Part shown: positions 33,447 to 41,992 of the stretch, in pieces
Layout of the letters: each line of letters begins with the position of its first letter
How positions within the stretch are numbered: position 1 is the first letter of the stretch
NCBI RefSeq assembly: GCF_000518785.1
Contig: NZ_JAEG01000022.1
Location: 1 to 41,992, forward strand
DNA length: 41,992 nt
Source: Paenirhizobium selenitireducens ATCC BAA-1503
GTDB lineage: Bacteria; Pseudomonadota; Alphaproteobacteria; Rhizobiales; Rhizobiaceae
Direction: 5' to 3'
Notes under the pieces: generated by a model
Database searches by the model: none
What the model was told of the DNA's origin: nothing
What the model saw: the letters and a program-made list of their open reading frames with translations, nothing else
Position numbers and translations under genes: made by a program

Positions 33447-35081
33447 ATGCTTTCCATCAATCGACGCGGCGCGCTTGGACTGATCGGCGCAACCACTGGC
33501 AGCCTGCTCCTGCCGCGCATGAGCTTCGCCCAGGGCAAGCGCCCTTCGGTCACGATCGCCGTGCAGAAGATCACCAACAACAACACGCTCGACATCTGGA
33601 ACGAGCAGTCGAACGTCGGTGAACGCGTCTTCTTCCCGAACTTCTGGGAAGGCCTGATCCTGCGCGACTGGATGGGCAACCAGGGTCCGGTCGCCGGTCT
33701 TGCCACCGAGTGGAAGCGCATCGACGACAAGACGCTCGAGCTGAAGCTGCGCCGAGGCGTGAAGTTCCACAATGGCGACGAACTGACGGCTGAAGACGTC
33801 GTCTTCTCGTTCTCCAAGGAGCGCGTGTTCGGCAACACCGAGCCGAAGGGCGGCAAGACAATCTTCGAAGCCGACAACAAGCCGACCTCCGTCAAGGAAT
33901 TGCCGGCTGCCGTTCCGGGCATCGGTCGCCGCCTGTGGCCGGCACTGGCAGGCGTGGAAGCCGTCGACAAGTACACCGTGCGTTTCCACAACGCCACGCC
34001 GGACGTCACGCTGGAAGGCCGCCTCTATTCCGGCGGCAGCCAGATCGCCAACCGCCGCGCCTGGGACGAAGCCGCCTCCTACACCGATTGGGCGCGCAAG
34101 CCGATCACCACCGGCCCCTACATGGTCGGCGACTACAAGCCGGACGTCTCGCTGACCCTCGTCGCCTTCGACGAATACTGGGGTGGCCGCCCGCCGCTCG
34201 AGGAAATCCGCTTCGTCGAGGTTCCGGAAGTCGCCTCGCGCGTCAACGGCCTGCTTTCCGGCCAGTACGACTTCGCCTGCGACCTGCCGCCGGACCAGAT
34301 CGCGACCGTCCAGGCCGCATCCGGCTTCGAGGTCCAGAGCTCGACCATCTGGAACCACCGTATCTCGGTGTTCAACACCCAGAACGAGATCCTCGCCAAC
34401 CCGCTGGTTCGCCGCGCCATGACGCACTCGATCGACCGCCAGGCGATCGTCGAAGCCCTCTGGGGCGGCCTGACCGTCATCCCCGCCGGCCTGCAGTTCG
34501 ACTCCTACAAGAACAACGACATGTTCATCGACGGCTGGGCAGCACCTGAGTTCAACCCGGAACTCGCCCGCCAGCTTCTCAAGGAAGCCAACTACAAGGG
34601 CGATGCGATCCCCTACCGCCTGCTCAACAACTACTACACCAACCAGACTGCCAACGCGCAGATCATGGTCGAGATGTGGAAGCAGGTCGGTCTCAACGTC
34701 GAGATCCAGATGAAGGAAAACTGGGCGCAGATCCACGATCCGGAAGGCGTCAAGGGCGTGCGCGACTGGTCGGCCGGCAACTCGATCAACGACCCGATCA
34801 CGCCGATGGTCACGCAGTTCGGCCCGAACGGTGAAATGCAGCAGAAGAAGGACTGGTCGAACGAGGAGCTGAACAAGCTGTCCGTCATCATGGAAACCTC
34901 CACCGACCACGCCGAGCGCAAGAAGGCCTATGCCCGCATGCTGGAAATCGCCGAGCGCGAAGACCCGGCCTACCAGGTCCTGCATCAGAACGCCGTGTTC
35001 ACCGGCATGAAGTCCTCGCTCAAGTGGAAGGCGGCGCCCGCCTTCGCCATGGACTTCCGCTCAAACAACTGGACGATGTGA
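33447..35081 (+). CDS. ABC transporter substrate-binding protein (family 5, Dpp/Opp/AccA class)
   Basis: A 544-residue periplasmic binding protein of the large SBP_bac_5 class. The signal MLSINRRGALGLIGATTGSL has a twin-arginine motif and a cleavage site near SFA-QG, so Tat export is likely. Family landmarks are PNFWEGLILRDWMGNQGPVA, TLELKLRRGVKFHNGDELT and KPITTGPYMVGDYKPD. The class takes peptides, and also opines such as agrocinopines (AccA). Neighbouring phosphodiesterase and phosphatase genes argue for a phosphodiester rather than a peptide. A strong AAAAGGAGG site precedes the ATG. The perfect hairpin at 35095-35120 follows the gene. Confidence 0.93.
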   Translation: MLSINRRGALGLIGATTGSLLLPRMSFAQGKRPSVTIAVQKITNNNTLDIWNEQSNVGERVFFPNFWEGLILRDWMGNQGPVAGLATEWKRIDDKTLELKLRRGVKFHNGDELTAEDVVFSFSKERVFGNTEPKGGKTIFEADNKPTSVKELPAAVPGIGRRLWPALAGVEAVDKYTVRFHNATPDVTLEGRLYSGGSQIANRRAWDEAASYTDWARKPITTGPYMVGDYKPDVSLTLVAFDEYWGGRPPLEEIRFVEVPEVASRVNGLLSGQYDFACDLPPDQIATVQAASGFEVQSSTIWNHRISVFNTQNEILANPLVRRAMTHSIDRQAIVEALWGGLTVIPAGLQFDSYKNNDMFIDGWAAPEFNPELARQLLKEANYKGDAIPYRLLNNYYTNQTANAQIMVEMWKQVGLNVEIQMKENWAQIHDPEGVKGVRDWSAGNSINDPITPMVTQFGPNGEMQQKKDWSNEELNKLSVIMETSTDHAERKKAYARMLEIAEREDPAYQVLHQNAVFTGMKSSLKWKAAPAFAMDFRSNNWTM

Positions 35082-35094
35082 TCGCTCCAGCTCG

Positions 35095-35120
35095 ATCCGG
35101 CGGCGTTTGCGCCGCCGGAT
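35095..35120 (+). terminator. Strong 11-bp hairpin after the binding-protein gene
   Basis: ATCCGGCGGCG, a TTTG loop, then CGCCGCCGGAT, followed by only a short TT run. Such stems after a binding-protein gene usually stabilise its mRNA or stop part of the transcription, so the binding protein is made in excess of the ATPase and permease subunits. Confidence 0.65.
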
Positions 35121-35190
35121 TTGCCCTTCCAGCAACCGCAGCGGCGGGCCAAGCGCCCTGCCGCATCAGGCCTTGAAGAAGGTGACCGCA

Positions 35191-36189
35191 ATGAGCCCCA
35201 ATCTCGTGGAACTTCGCAATCTGAAAGTCGCCTTCGACGGCGTTCAGGTCCTGCACGGCATCGATCTCGACGTAAAACCCGGCGAGGCGCTGGGCCTGGT
35301 CGGCGAGTCCGGCTGCGGCAAGTCGGTGACCTGGCTTGCAGCGCTTGGCCTGCTGCCGGGCAAGGCGAGCGTCTCCGGCTCGGTTCGCGTCGAGGGGCGC
35401 GAGGTCTGCGGCGCCCCGCGCCAGGCGCTGGAAAGCGTGCGCGGCGGACGCGTCGCGATGATCTTCCAGGATCCGTCGAGTTCGCTCAATCCGGTGCTGC
35501 GCATCGGCCGGCAGATCACCGAAGCGCTCGTGCTCCATCGCGGGCTCCATGGGGCCGCCGCCAAGGCCGAGGCGCTGCGGCTGATGGACCTCGTCGGCAT
35601 TCCCGACGCCCGGCGACGCTTCGATCTCTATTCCCACGAATTCTCCGGCGGCCAGTGCCAGCGGCTGATGATCGCCATGGCGCTTGCCGGACAGCCGGAT
35701 CTCCTGATCGCCGACGAACCGACCACGGCGCTCGACGCGACGATCCAGGCGCAGATCCTCGATTTGTTGATCGCCCTTCGCGCCGAAACCGGCATGGCGA
35801 CCGTGTTCATCAGCCATGATCTCGGCGCGGTTTCCCAGGTCTGCGAGCGCGTCTGCGTCATGTATGCCGGGCGGATCGTCGAGCAGGGTTCGATCGAACA
35901 ATTGTTCTCCGAACCGCGCCATCCCTATACCCGCGGCCTGTTCGACGCGATCCCGCGCATCGACGGCCCGCGCAACCGGCTGATCCCCATTCCCGGCACC
36001 GTGCCCAACCCGAAGCACCTGTCGGCCGGCTGCGCCTTTGCACCGCGCTGCGCGCGCGCCACCGACGGCTGCACCGACCAGCGGCCGATGCTGGAACCGA
36101 TGGAGGACGGCCGCCGGCTGGCCTGCTTCAGCCCCGTCCCGGCCGCCCGCTCGCACCCCGTCAAGACGAAGATCCTGGAAGGCGCATAA
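35191..36189 (+). CDS. Opp/Dpp-type ABC ATPase (DppD-like)
   Basis: A 332-residue ATPase with Walker A GESGCGKS at 38-45, signature FSGGQCQRLMIAMALAG, Walker B LLIADEPTTALD and the switch His in VFISHDLG. The carboxy end has the oligo_HPY domain with conserved Cys (GCAFAPRCARATDGC) that binds an Fe-S cluster or metal in some relatives. The ATG at 35191 is chosen over the upstream frame start. The signature has Cys in place of the usual Arg/Gln after GGQ (GGQCQR). It is followed with no gap by the second ATPase gene. Both feed the permeases at 37187 and 38124. Confidence 0.93.
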   Translation: MSPNLVELRNLKVAFDGVQVLHGIDLDVKPGEALGLVGESGCGKSVTWLAALGLLPGKASVSGSVRVEGREVCGAPRQALESVRGGRVAMIFQDPSSSLNPVLRIGRQITEALVLHRGLHGAAAKAEALRLMDLVGIPDARRRFDLYSHEFSGGQCQRLMIAMALAGQPDLLIADEPTTALDATIQAQILDLLIALRAETGMATVFISHDLGAVSQVCERVCVMYAGRIVEQGSIEQLFSEPRHPYTRGLFDAIPRIDGPRNRLIPIPGTVPNPKHLSAGCAFAPRCARATDGCTDQRPMLEPMEDGRRLACFSPVPAARSHPVKTKILEGA

Positions 36190-37176
36190 GTGACTGCTCC
36201 CCTCATCAAGGCCGACCGCCTCACCCGCGTCTACCAGTTGCGGCGCGGCCTGTTCGGCAAACCGACCCCCGTTCGCGCCGTCGACGGCGTTTCCCTGAAC
36301 GTCATGCCGGGCGAGGCGCTCGGCATCGTCGGCGAGTCCGGCTCCGGCAAGTCGACACTGGGGCGCATGCTGCTTGGCATCGATCCGGCACAATCCGGAA
36401 CGGTTACCTTTGAAGGTAAGTCCATGCCGACGTTCGGCACGGCCGAGTGGCGCGCGCTGCGGGCCCAGATGCAGCTCGTCTACCAGGACCCGCTGGCGGC
36501 ACTCGACCGGCGCCTCACCATCGCCGCCCAGATCGGCGAACCACTGGAAATCCACGACCTTCTGTCGAAGGACGAGCGCCCGGCGCGCGTCGAAGCGCTG
36601 ATGGCGGCCGTCGGGCTACGACACGACCAGGCCGACCGCTACCCGCACGAACTGTCCGGCGGACAGCGCCAGCGGGCCGTCATCGCCCGCGCGCTCGCCA
36701 CCCGCCCCAAGCTGCTGGTCTGCGATGAGCCCGTCTCGGCACTCGACGTTTCGATCCAGGCGCAGGTGGTCAACATGCTGCGCGACCTGCAGGAGGACAA
36801 CGGCATCGCCATGGTGTTCATCAGCCATGACCTCAAAGTGGTGCGCAACATCGCCGACCGCGTCGCCGTCATGTATCTCGGCCGGATCGTCGAGGAAGCC
36901 TCTTCCGACGTGATCTTCGCCGCGCCGAAGCATCCCTATACCCAGGCGCTCGTCTCCAGCGTGCCGGTTCCGGGCAAGCCGCTCACCGGCCGGACGATCC
37001 TGCAGGGCGAGCCGCCGAACCCGGCCAACCGGCCGTCCGGCTGCGCCTTCCATCCGCGCTGTCCGCTGGCGGCGGACATCTGCCGCACGACCGTGCCGGC
37101 GCTGCGGACCATCGGCGTCCAGCGGACCGCCGCCTGCCATCTCGTCGAAGGCGCCGACGCGCCGCTCGCCGCGTAA
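36190..37176 (+). CDS. Opp/Dpp-type ABC ATPase (DppF-like)
   Basis: A 328-residue ATPase: Walker A GESGSGKST at 48-56, signature LSGGQRQRAVIARALAT, Walker B LLVCDEPVSALD, switch VFISHDLK, and the oligo_HPY domain (GCAFHPRCPLAADIC). It begins with a GTG directly after the TAA of the previous gene. It pairs with the DppD-like ATPase to form the nucleotide-binding dimer of the importer. Confidence 0.93.
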   Translation: MTAPLIKADRLTRVYQLRRGLFGKPTPVRAVDGVSLNVMPGEALGIVGESGSGKSTLGRMLLGIDPAQSGTVTFEGKSMPTFGTAEWRALRAQMQLVYQDPLAALDRRLTIAAQIGEPLEIHDLLSKDERPARVEALMAAVGLRHDQADRYPHELSGGQRQRAVIARALATRPKLLVCDEPVSALDVSIQAQVVNMLRDLQEDNGIAMVFISHDLKVVRNIADRVAVMYLGRIVEEASSDVIFAAPKHPYTQALVSSVPVPGKPLTGRTILQGEPPNPANRPSGCAFHPRCPLAADICRTTVPALRTIGVQRTAACHLVEGADAPLAA

Positions 37177-37186
37177 GGAGACGACC

Positions 37187-38113
37187 ATGATCCGCTTCGT
37201 CTTCACCCGCCTGCTGCGCGCCTTCGTCACCATTCTGGCCGTCGTCACCTTCGCCTTCGTCGTGCTGCGCATGTCCGGCGATCCCGCCCAGGTCATGCTC
37301 GGCCCCGACGTGCCGCAGGACGCGGTCGATGCCTTCCGCAAGGCCTGGGGCCTCGACCAGCCGCTTTGGATCCAGTACCTCGCCTACATCAAGTCGATCT
37401 TCACCGGCGATTTCGGCGTTTCGATGCGCGACAAGGCGTCCGCCCTGCAGCTGGTGCTGGAACGTGTTCCCGCAACGCTGCAGCTGACCATTCCGGCGCT
37501 CGTTCTGAAACTGCTGATCGGCATTCCGGCCGGGGTCTATGCCGCACTTCACCGCCAGAGCATCATCGACCGCGGCGTGATCATGCTCTCCATCCTCGGC
37601 TTCACCATCCCGTCCTTCGTCATGGGCCTGCTTCTGGTGCTGATCTTTTCCGTGAGCCTCGGTCTCCTTCCCTCCGGCGGACAGGACACCTGGATGCACG
37701 GCCTGCTTCCGACGCTCACCATGAGCATTGGCGGGATCGGCATCCTCGCGCGCTTTTCGCGCAGCGCCATGATCGAGGTGATGGGCCAGCCCTATATCCG
37801 CACCGCCTCCGCCAAGGGGCTGAAATGGCCGGACGTGGTCTGGCAACACGCGCTGCCGAATGCCGCCGTGCCGATCGTCACCATCGTCGGCTTCATGGTC
37901 GGCTCGCTGATCGCCGGCGCGGTCGTGGTGGAGTCGATCTTCTCCTGGCCCGGCATCGGCCGCCTGCTGGTGGTTTCCGTCGCCAACCGCGATCTCGCCG
38001 TCGTCCAGTGCATCCTGTTGATGATCGCCGCGACCATGGTGATCTCCAACCTCATCGTCGACCTGCTCTACGGCTGGCTCGACCCGCGCCTTCGCGCCCA
38101 AACCGCCCATTGA
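37187..38113 (+). CDS. Dpp/Opp-type ABC permease (DppB-like)
   Basis: A 308-residue inner-membrane permease with six helices. It has the amino-terminal GLDQPLWIQYLAYIKSIFTG motif and the EAA loop YIRTASAKGLKWPDVVWQHA that docks on the ATPase. It ends with LIVDLLYGWLDPRLR, typical of DppB proteins. AAGGAGA precedes the ATG. It forms the channel together with the next gene product. Confidence 0.94.
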   Translation: MIRFVFTRLLRAFVTILAVVTFAFVVLRMSGDPAQVMLGPDVPQDAVDAFRKAWGLDQPLWIQYLAYIKSIFTGDFGVSMRDKASALQLVLERVPATLQLTIPALVLKLLIGIPAGVYAALHRQSIIDRGVIMLSILGFTIPSFVMGLLLVLIFSVSLGLLPSGGQDTWMHGLLPTLTMSIGGIGILARFSRSAMIEVMGQPYIRTASAKGLKWPDVVWQHALPNAAVPIVTIVGFMVGSLIAGAVVVESIFSWPGIGRLLVVSVANRDLAVVQCILLMIAATMVISNLIVDLLYGWLDPRLRAQTAH

Positions 38114-38123
38114 GGAGGACGTC

Positions 38124-39005
38124 ATGAGCTCGACAGACATGGCACAGGCGCAACCGCAGAGCGGCCGCACGGCCGGCGTGTTTTCCACCCTTCGCCGCAA
38201 CGTCCCCCTCACGATCGGGCTCGGTATCCTGTGGCTCGTCGCCATGGTGCTGGTGGCGATCTTCGCCGACCTGCTGCGCCCCTACGGCATCACGGCGATG
38301 GACCTTGCCAACCGCCTGGCCGCGCCCGGCAATGCCAAACACTGGCTCGGCACCGACGAGCTCGGCCGCGACGTGCTCGCCCGCCTGATCCAGTCGATCC
38401 GCGTCTCGCTTGTCATCGCGTTCAGCGCCACCATCCTCTCGGCGGTGTTCGGCACGGTGCTCGGCTTTGCCGCAGCGAAGTTCCGCGGCTGGGTCGAACA
38501 CCTGGTGCTCGTGCTCGCCGACTTTCAGGCGGCCCTGCCCTTTCTCATCATGTCGCTGGCCGTTCTCGCCTTCTTCGGCTCGTCCATGCTTCTGATCGTC
38601 TGTCTGATGGGCTTCTACGGCTGGGAACGCTATGCGCGCATCGCCCGGGGACTGGCCATCTCCGCCAGCGCCCAGGGCTATGCCTCGGCGGTCGTACAGC
38701 TTGGCGCCACGCCCTTCAGGGTCTATTTCCGCCACATCCTGCCCAATGTCGCCTCGACGCTGATCGTCTCGATGACGCTGACCTTTCCCGAGATCATCCT
38801 GATGGAAAGCGGCCTGTCCTTCCTCGGGCTCGGCGTGCAGCCGCCCGAAACGAGCCTTGGCAACATGGTCGGCTTCGGCCGCGAATACCTGACGCGCGCG
38901 CCGTGGATCATGCTCGCGCCCGCCGTCGTCATCATGCTGACGACGCTGTCGATCTCGCTGGTCGGCGACTGGCTGCGCGACAAGCTCGACCCGACCGTGC
39001 GCTGA
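38124..39005 (+). CDS. Dpp/Opp-type ABC permease (DppC-like)
   Basis: A 293-residue permease with the DppC amino-terminal segment (NRLAAPGNAKHWLGTDELGR, then DVLARLIQSIRVSLVI), an EAA loop around SASAQGYASAVVQLGATPFR, and GDWLRDKLDPTVR at the end. TGAGGAGG lies at the start. It completes a five-part importer (binding protein, two ATPases, two permeases). Confidence 0.94.
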   Translation: MSSTDMAQAQPQSGRTAGVFSTLRRNVPLTIGLGILWLVAMVLVAIFADLLRPYGITAMDLANRLAAPGNAKHWLGTDELGRDVLARLIQSIRVSLVIAFSATILSAVFGTVLGFAAAKFRGWVEHLVLVLADFQAALPFLIMSLAVLAFFGSSMLLIVCLMGFYGWERYARIARGLAISASAQGYASAVVQLGATPFRVYFRHILPNVASTLIVSMTLTFPEIILMESGLSFLGLGVQPPETSLGNMVGFGREYLTRAPWIMLAPAVVIMLTTLSISLVGDWLRDKLDPTVR

Positions 39006-39037
39006 CACTTCTCAACCCCACATCCAGGACCACGCTA

Positions 39038-39787
39038 ATGACACTGATCACCGGCCACCGCGGCGCCCGCAATCTCTGGCCCGAAAACTCGCTTCAAGGC
39101 TTTCGCAACGTGCTCGAACTCGGCGTCGACGCCGTCGAGTTCGACGTCCACCTCACCGATGCCGGTGAACTCCTCGTCATCCATGACGCGACGCTCGAGC
39201 GCACCACCGAGGGCCAGGGCCCGGTCCGCGCGCTGACGCCCGAGGCGCGGCTGAACGTCAGGCTCAAGGACAGCGACGAGACCGTTCCGACACTGTCCGA
39301 GGTGCTTTCGGTGCTGGCGGCGGCCGACGGCCTGCCCCTGCATGTCGAGATCAAGAGCGACGAGACCGGCACGCCCTATCCGGGCATCGTCGAAAAGGTC
39401 GCTGCGGAACTCGCAGCCCAGGGGATTGCCGGTCGCAGCTACCTGACCTCGTTCGACGTCTCCGTGCTCGAAGAATGCCGCCGCGTCGCGCCGGACATCG
39501 CCCGGCTCGTCTCCGTCAATGCCGCCTGGGCGGATAAGCAGGGGGGCCTGAAGCGCTTCATCGCGCAGGTCGAAGGGCTCGTGGAGATCGTCGCCATCCA
39601 TCACGAACTGATGGAGGCCGAATGGGACCTGATCACAAGCCTCCTGCCGGCTGATCGCCTCTGCGTCTGGACGCTCAACGACGAGGCGCTGATCGCCAAA
39701 TGGCTGGAGCGCGGCGTCGGCCACCTGACCTCCGACAGCCCCGACCTTGCGCTGACGCTGCGTAGCAAGATCGCGACCGCCGCCTGA
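39038..39787 (+). CDS. Glycerophosphodiester phosphodiesterase-family enzyme (UgpQ-like)
   Basis: A 249-residue TIM-barrel enzyme of the GDPD family. The start is chosen at 39038 because MTLITGHRGARNLWPENS carries the catalytic HR (residues 7-8) and the Glu after it. Metal ligands follow in VEFDVHLT (E34, D36), and the second catalytic His is in LVIHDATLERTT (H49). There is no signal peptide, so it works in the cytoplasm on imported diesters. AccF, the agrocinopine phosphodiesterase of Ti plasmids, belongs to this family. The frame from 38231 in other readings is an artefact that starts inside the permease. Confidence 0.92.
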   Translation: MTLITGHRGARNLWPENSLQGFRNVLELGVDAVEFDVHLTDAGELLVIHDATLERTTEGQGPVRALTPEARLNVRLKDSDETVPTLSEVLSVLAAADGLPLHVEIKSDETGTPYPGIVEKVAAELAAQGIAGRSYLTSFDVSVLEECRRVAPDIARLVSVNAAWADKQGGLKRFIAQVEGLVEIVAIHHELMEAEWDLITSLLPADRLCVWTLNDEALIAKWLERGVGHLTSDSPDLALTLRSKIATAA

Positions 39788-39822
39788 ACCCTTGCCCCAA
39801 CCCACACACCTGGAGTGAAACC

Positions 39823-40737
39823 ATGAGCAATATCATCGCAACCGGCTTCAACGCCGCCTCAGACAATGGCGAAATGCTGAGCCTCGGGGAAGACCTTCGG
39901 GCGCTCGCCGACATGGGCGTCGACACGGTCGAACTGGGCGTGACCACCCTCGACCTGATCGCCGGCGGCCGCATCATCAAGGATCGCGCCGAGCGCCTCG
40001 TCGCCCTCACCAAGCAGTTCGACCTGCGCTACACGGTCCACGGCCTCGTCTCATCGAACTTCATGGACCCCGCCACCTGCCGCTACCAGATCGACGCCGC
40101 CAAGGCGCTGGTCGAGATCTGCGATCGCATCGATGCCCGCATCCTCGTCCAGCATGGCGGCTGCCTGCGCGCCGAGCAGATCTTCGACCGGGCCGCCGCC
40201 GACCTTCGCGAACGCGAAGCGCTGCTGGAACTCGCCGAATTCGCCAAGCCCTACGGCGTGCGCATCGCGCTCGAAAACATCTTCACCACCGAGCCCGGCC
40301 AGTATCGCCAGACGCCGGCCGAGGTCGCCGAGACGGTGAAGGCCGTCAATCACGCCAATGTCGTCGCGCTCATCGACTTCAGCCACGCCTATATCGAATC
40401 GACCTATCGCGGCCTCAACTTCCGCGAACAGATCGCCGCCATGGCCCCGGTTGCCGGCCATCTGCACCTGCATGACAGCTTCGGCCGCCCGCAGGGTTTC
40501 TACAAGGGCTATCACCTGCAGGAAAACACCGCGATGGGCATCGGCGACCTGCACATGCCGCTCGGCTGGGGCGACATCGACTGGGAAGACATCTTCAGCG
40601 AACTCGACTTCCTGCCCGGCACGGTCGCAATGATGGAAATCGGCGCCCGCTACCGCGCCGAACAGCCGGAAAGCCTGGAACGTGCCCGCAAGCTGATGGC
40701 GCTCAACGATCGCCAGAAGTCCATCGCCGCCGAGTGA
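39823..40737 (+). CDS. TIM-barrel sugar isomerase/epimerase family protein
   Basis: A 304-residue AP endonuclease 2/xylose isomerase-like TIM barrel. Candidate metal ligands are Glu in IALENIF, Asp and His in LIDFSHAY, His in HLHLHDSFG and Glu in MMEIGAR. Members isomerise or epimerise sugars, sugar phosphates or inositols. As the last structural gene after the phosphodiesterase, it may process the sugar released. TGGAGTG precedes the ATG. The exact substrate is unknown. Confidence 0.87.
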   Translation: MSNIIATGFNAASDNGEMLSLGEDLRALADMGVDTVELGVTTLDLIAGGRIIKDRAERLVALTKQFDLRYTVHGLVSSNFMDPATCRYQIDAAKALVEICDRIDARILVQHGGCLRAEQIFDRAAADLREREALLELAEFAKPYGVRIALENIFTTEPGQYRQTPAEVAETVKAVNHANVVALIDFSHAYIESTYRGLNFREQIAAMAPVAGHLHLHDSFGRPQGFYKGYHLQENTAMGIGDLHMPLGWGDIDWEDIFSELDFLPGTVAMMEIGARYRAEQPESLERARKLMALNDRQKSIAAE

Positions 40738-40761
40738 TCGCCCGGCCGGACAGACATGCAT

Positions 40762-40786
40762 GGCCGCCGTGGAGATCACGGCGGCC
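40762..40786 (+). terminator. Strong hairpin after the transport operon
   Basis: GGCCGCCGTG, a 5-base loop, then CACGGCGGCC: a perfect 10-bp GC-rich stem 24 bases after the TIM-barrel stop. No good T run follows, so termination may be weak or Rho-assisted. Confidence 0.5.
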
Positions 40787-40885
40787 AATGGCGTTTCGGG
40801 ATATTCGGCCGAGCCATTGTCGGTCGCTGTCGCATATGATCCACAACCCTGCCTGACTTTCGCAACGACATGACGAGCGAAACAA

Positions 40886-41881
40886 ATGTCGACACTTGAG
40901 GAAATCGCATCGCGAGCGGGTTGCTCCATGGCCACGGTCAGCCGCGTGCTCAATCGCAGCGGACCGGTCAGCGAGGGCATGGTGCGGCGCGTGCGCAAGG
41001 CGGCCTCCGATCTCGGCTATCACCGGATCGAGCGAACCCTTCCGCCGGGGCGTCGCCGGCCGGTGATCGGCGTGCTCATTCCCAGCATCACCAATCCGGT
41101 CTTCGCCGCATCGCTGTCCGGCATCCAGAACCGCATGCGGGTGTCAGGGCACGGCGTTCTGATCGCCCAGTCCGACTACGACCCGTCTCGCGAGGCCGAT
41201 GCCGTCGACTATCTGCTGGCGGAAAAGCCGACGGGCCTGATCCTCACCGTGTGCGACCCGCTGAGAAGCCAGTCGACGTTCCCCGCCTTCCTGCCGCCGA
41301 CGGTGTTGCTCAACAACCTGCCGACGTCGCGCTTTCCGGCTGCCGTGACAACCGACAACCGGCTTGCCGGGCGCGAGATCACCACGCATCTGATCGAACA
41401 CGGCCATCGGCAGATCCTGTTCGTATCGGGCCGCTTCGAGAGTTCTGACCGTGCGCGCCTGCGCTATGAAGGCTACCGGGACGCGATGGAGGCGAGCGGG
41501 CTGCCGATCAACGAAGCCCTGCAGATCTCCTTTACCACCGGGTACGACGACCTCGATCTTGCCCAGGCGATGTCGCTTCACCGCCCGACCGCAATCATCG
41601 CCTCGAACGACCTTCTTGCGCTGGGCGTCATCAGCGCCCTTCGCCGCGAGGGGCTTTCGGTTCCCGGCGACGTGTCGGTCGCAGGCTTCGACGGCATCGC
41701 CATCGGCCGGCTGATGCATCCGCCCTTGACGACGATCGAGATGGCCGATGCCAGCATGGGCGCGACGGCTGCCTCGCTTTTGCTCGACATCGCCGAAAAC
41801 TCGGCAACGCCCCGCCATCTCACGCTTGGCTACAAGCTGAACACCGGCGGCACGGTGCGACGGATCGACCAGGGTTGTTGA
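40886..41881 (+). CDS. LacI-family transcriptional regulator
   Basis: A 331-residue regulator. The LacI helix-turn-helix and hinge lie at the amino end (TLEEIASRAGCSMATVSRVL, then RRVRKAASDLGYH). The periplasmic-binding-like effector domain follows (VIGVLIPSITNPVFAASLSG, IIASNDLLALGVISALRREG, GDVSVAGFDGIAIGRLMHPP). It is in line with the upstream operon, 148 bases downstream and beyond the hairpin. It could add a second control, besides the SorC-type regulator, to the same pathway or govern genes to the right of the window. Confidence 0.93.
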   Translation: MSTLEEIASRAGCSMATVSRVLNRSGPVSEGMVRRVRKAASDLGYHRIERTLPPGRRRPVIGVLIPSITNPVFAASLSGIQNRMRVSGHGVLIAQSDYDPSREADAVDYLLAEKPTGLILTVCDPLRSQSTFPAFLPPTVLLNNLPTSRFPAAVTTDNRLAGREITTHLIEHGHRQILFVSGRFESSDRARLRYEGYRDAMEASGLPINEALQISFTTGYDDLDLAQAMSLHRPTAIIASNDLLALGVISALRREGLSVPGDVSVAGFDGIAIGRLMHPPLTTIEMADASMGATAASLLLDIAENSATPRHLTLGYKLNTGGTVRRIDQGC

Positions 41882-41992
41882 TCCGGGTCTTCTGGCGATG
41901 GGAAACGGTTGAGAAAAGCCATGCCCTCGACAAGAGGCAAGTCGCCCTGCTCGTCTCTGGCAAGGCGAGCGATGGCCGTTCCTCTTCTCCCC
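41882..41992. other. End of window after the LacI gene
   Basis: No gene, promoter or terminator could be supported in these last 111 bases. Confidence 0.4.

Noticed and set aside
33348..34985. Minus-strand frame of 545 codons
   Set aside because: It is antisense to the binding-protein gene, which has a signal peptide and a strong ribosome site.
1..41992. CRISPR arrays and rRNA or tRNA genes
   Set aside because: No regularly spaced identical repeats of CRISPR size and no rRNA or complete tRNA structure were seen on reading both strands.

Overview
The window looks like DNA from a member of the Rhizobiaceae (an Agrobacterium, Rhizobium, Shinella or Ensifer relative). The basis is high GC content, GC-rich third codon positions, a rhizobial-type DUF1612/HTH protein (RHE_PE00001-like), rhizobial IS3 and IS21 relatives, and dense dipeptide/opine-type ABC transport loci. 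Genus cannot be fixed from the sequence alone, nor whether this is chromosome, chromid or plasmid. All family calls come from reading motifs; no database was searched.

The window has two halves. Positions 1 to about 18060 are an accessory, mosaic region with lower and uneven GC and many broken mobile elements. They hold: two nested IS3-family ends (1-583); a small secreted FlhE-like protein facing a four-gene MacB/TolC/HlyD-type export operon (650-5975); a dead IS3 element (6081-7307); an XRE plus ImmA/IrrE regulator-peptidase and its partner gene, facing a 718-residue CHAT (caspase-like) protease whose downstream gene seems cut short (7337-11967); a DUF1612/HTH protein; an IS21 IstA remnant; a ParB-domain DNA methyltransferase coupled to a DUF5681 protein; and two unusual repeat arrays, an 11-bp phased set at 16393-16483 and a 21-bp set at 17364-17447.

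From 18062 to the end the DNA is uniformly GC-rich and the genes form orderly operons. The first is a two-component system (18062-20082) facing a PepSY protein, an Asp-rich secreted protein, a DUF2271 protein with a flavinylation-like motif, a PepSY-TM/flavodoxin/CysJ-like flavoreductase, an ApbE FMN transferase and a VIT1/CCC1 metal transporter. Read together they suggest a metal-linked extracytoplasmic electron-transfer system that uses covalent FMN. Next is a carbohydrate module, a GT4 glycosyltransferase fused to a helical domain with a GH130 mannoside phosphorylase-like enzyme, facing an AGE-family epimerase. A frameshifted PAS sensor-kinase remnant lies between VIT and GH130.

The last third (31469-41881) is a catabolic locus: SorC-type regulator, HAD phosphatase, a binding protein with a Tat-like signal, two Opp/Dpp-type ATPases, two permeases, a glycerophosphodiester phosphodiesterase-like enzyme, a TIM-barrel isomerase/epimerase and a LacI regulator. 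The layout resembles the agrocinopine (acc) operon of Ti plasmids, so uptake and hydrolysis of a sugar or glycerol phosphodiester is the leading hypothesis.
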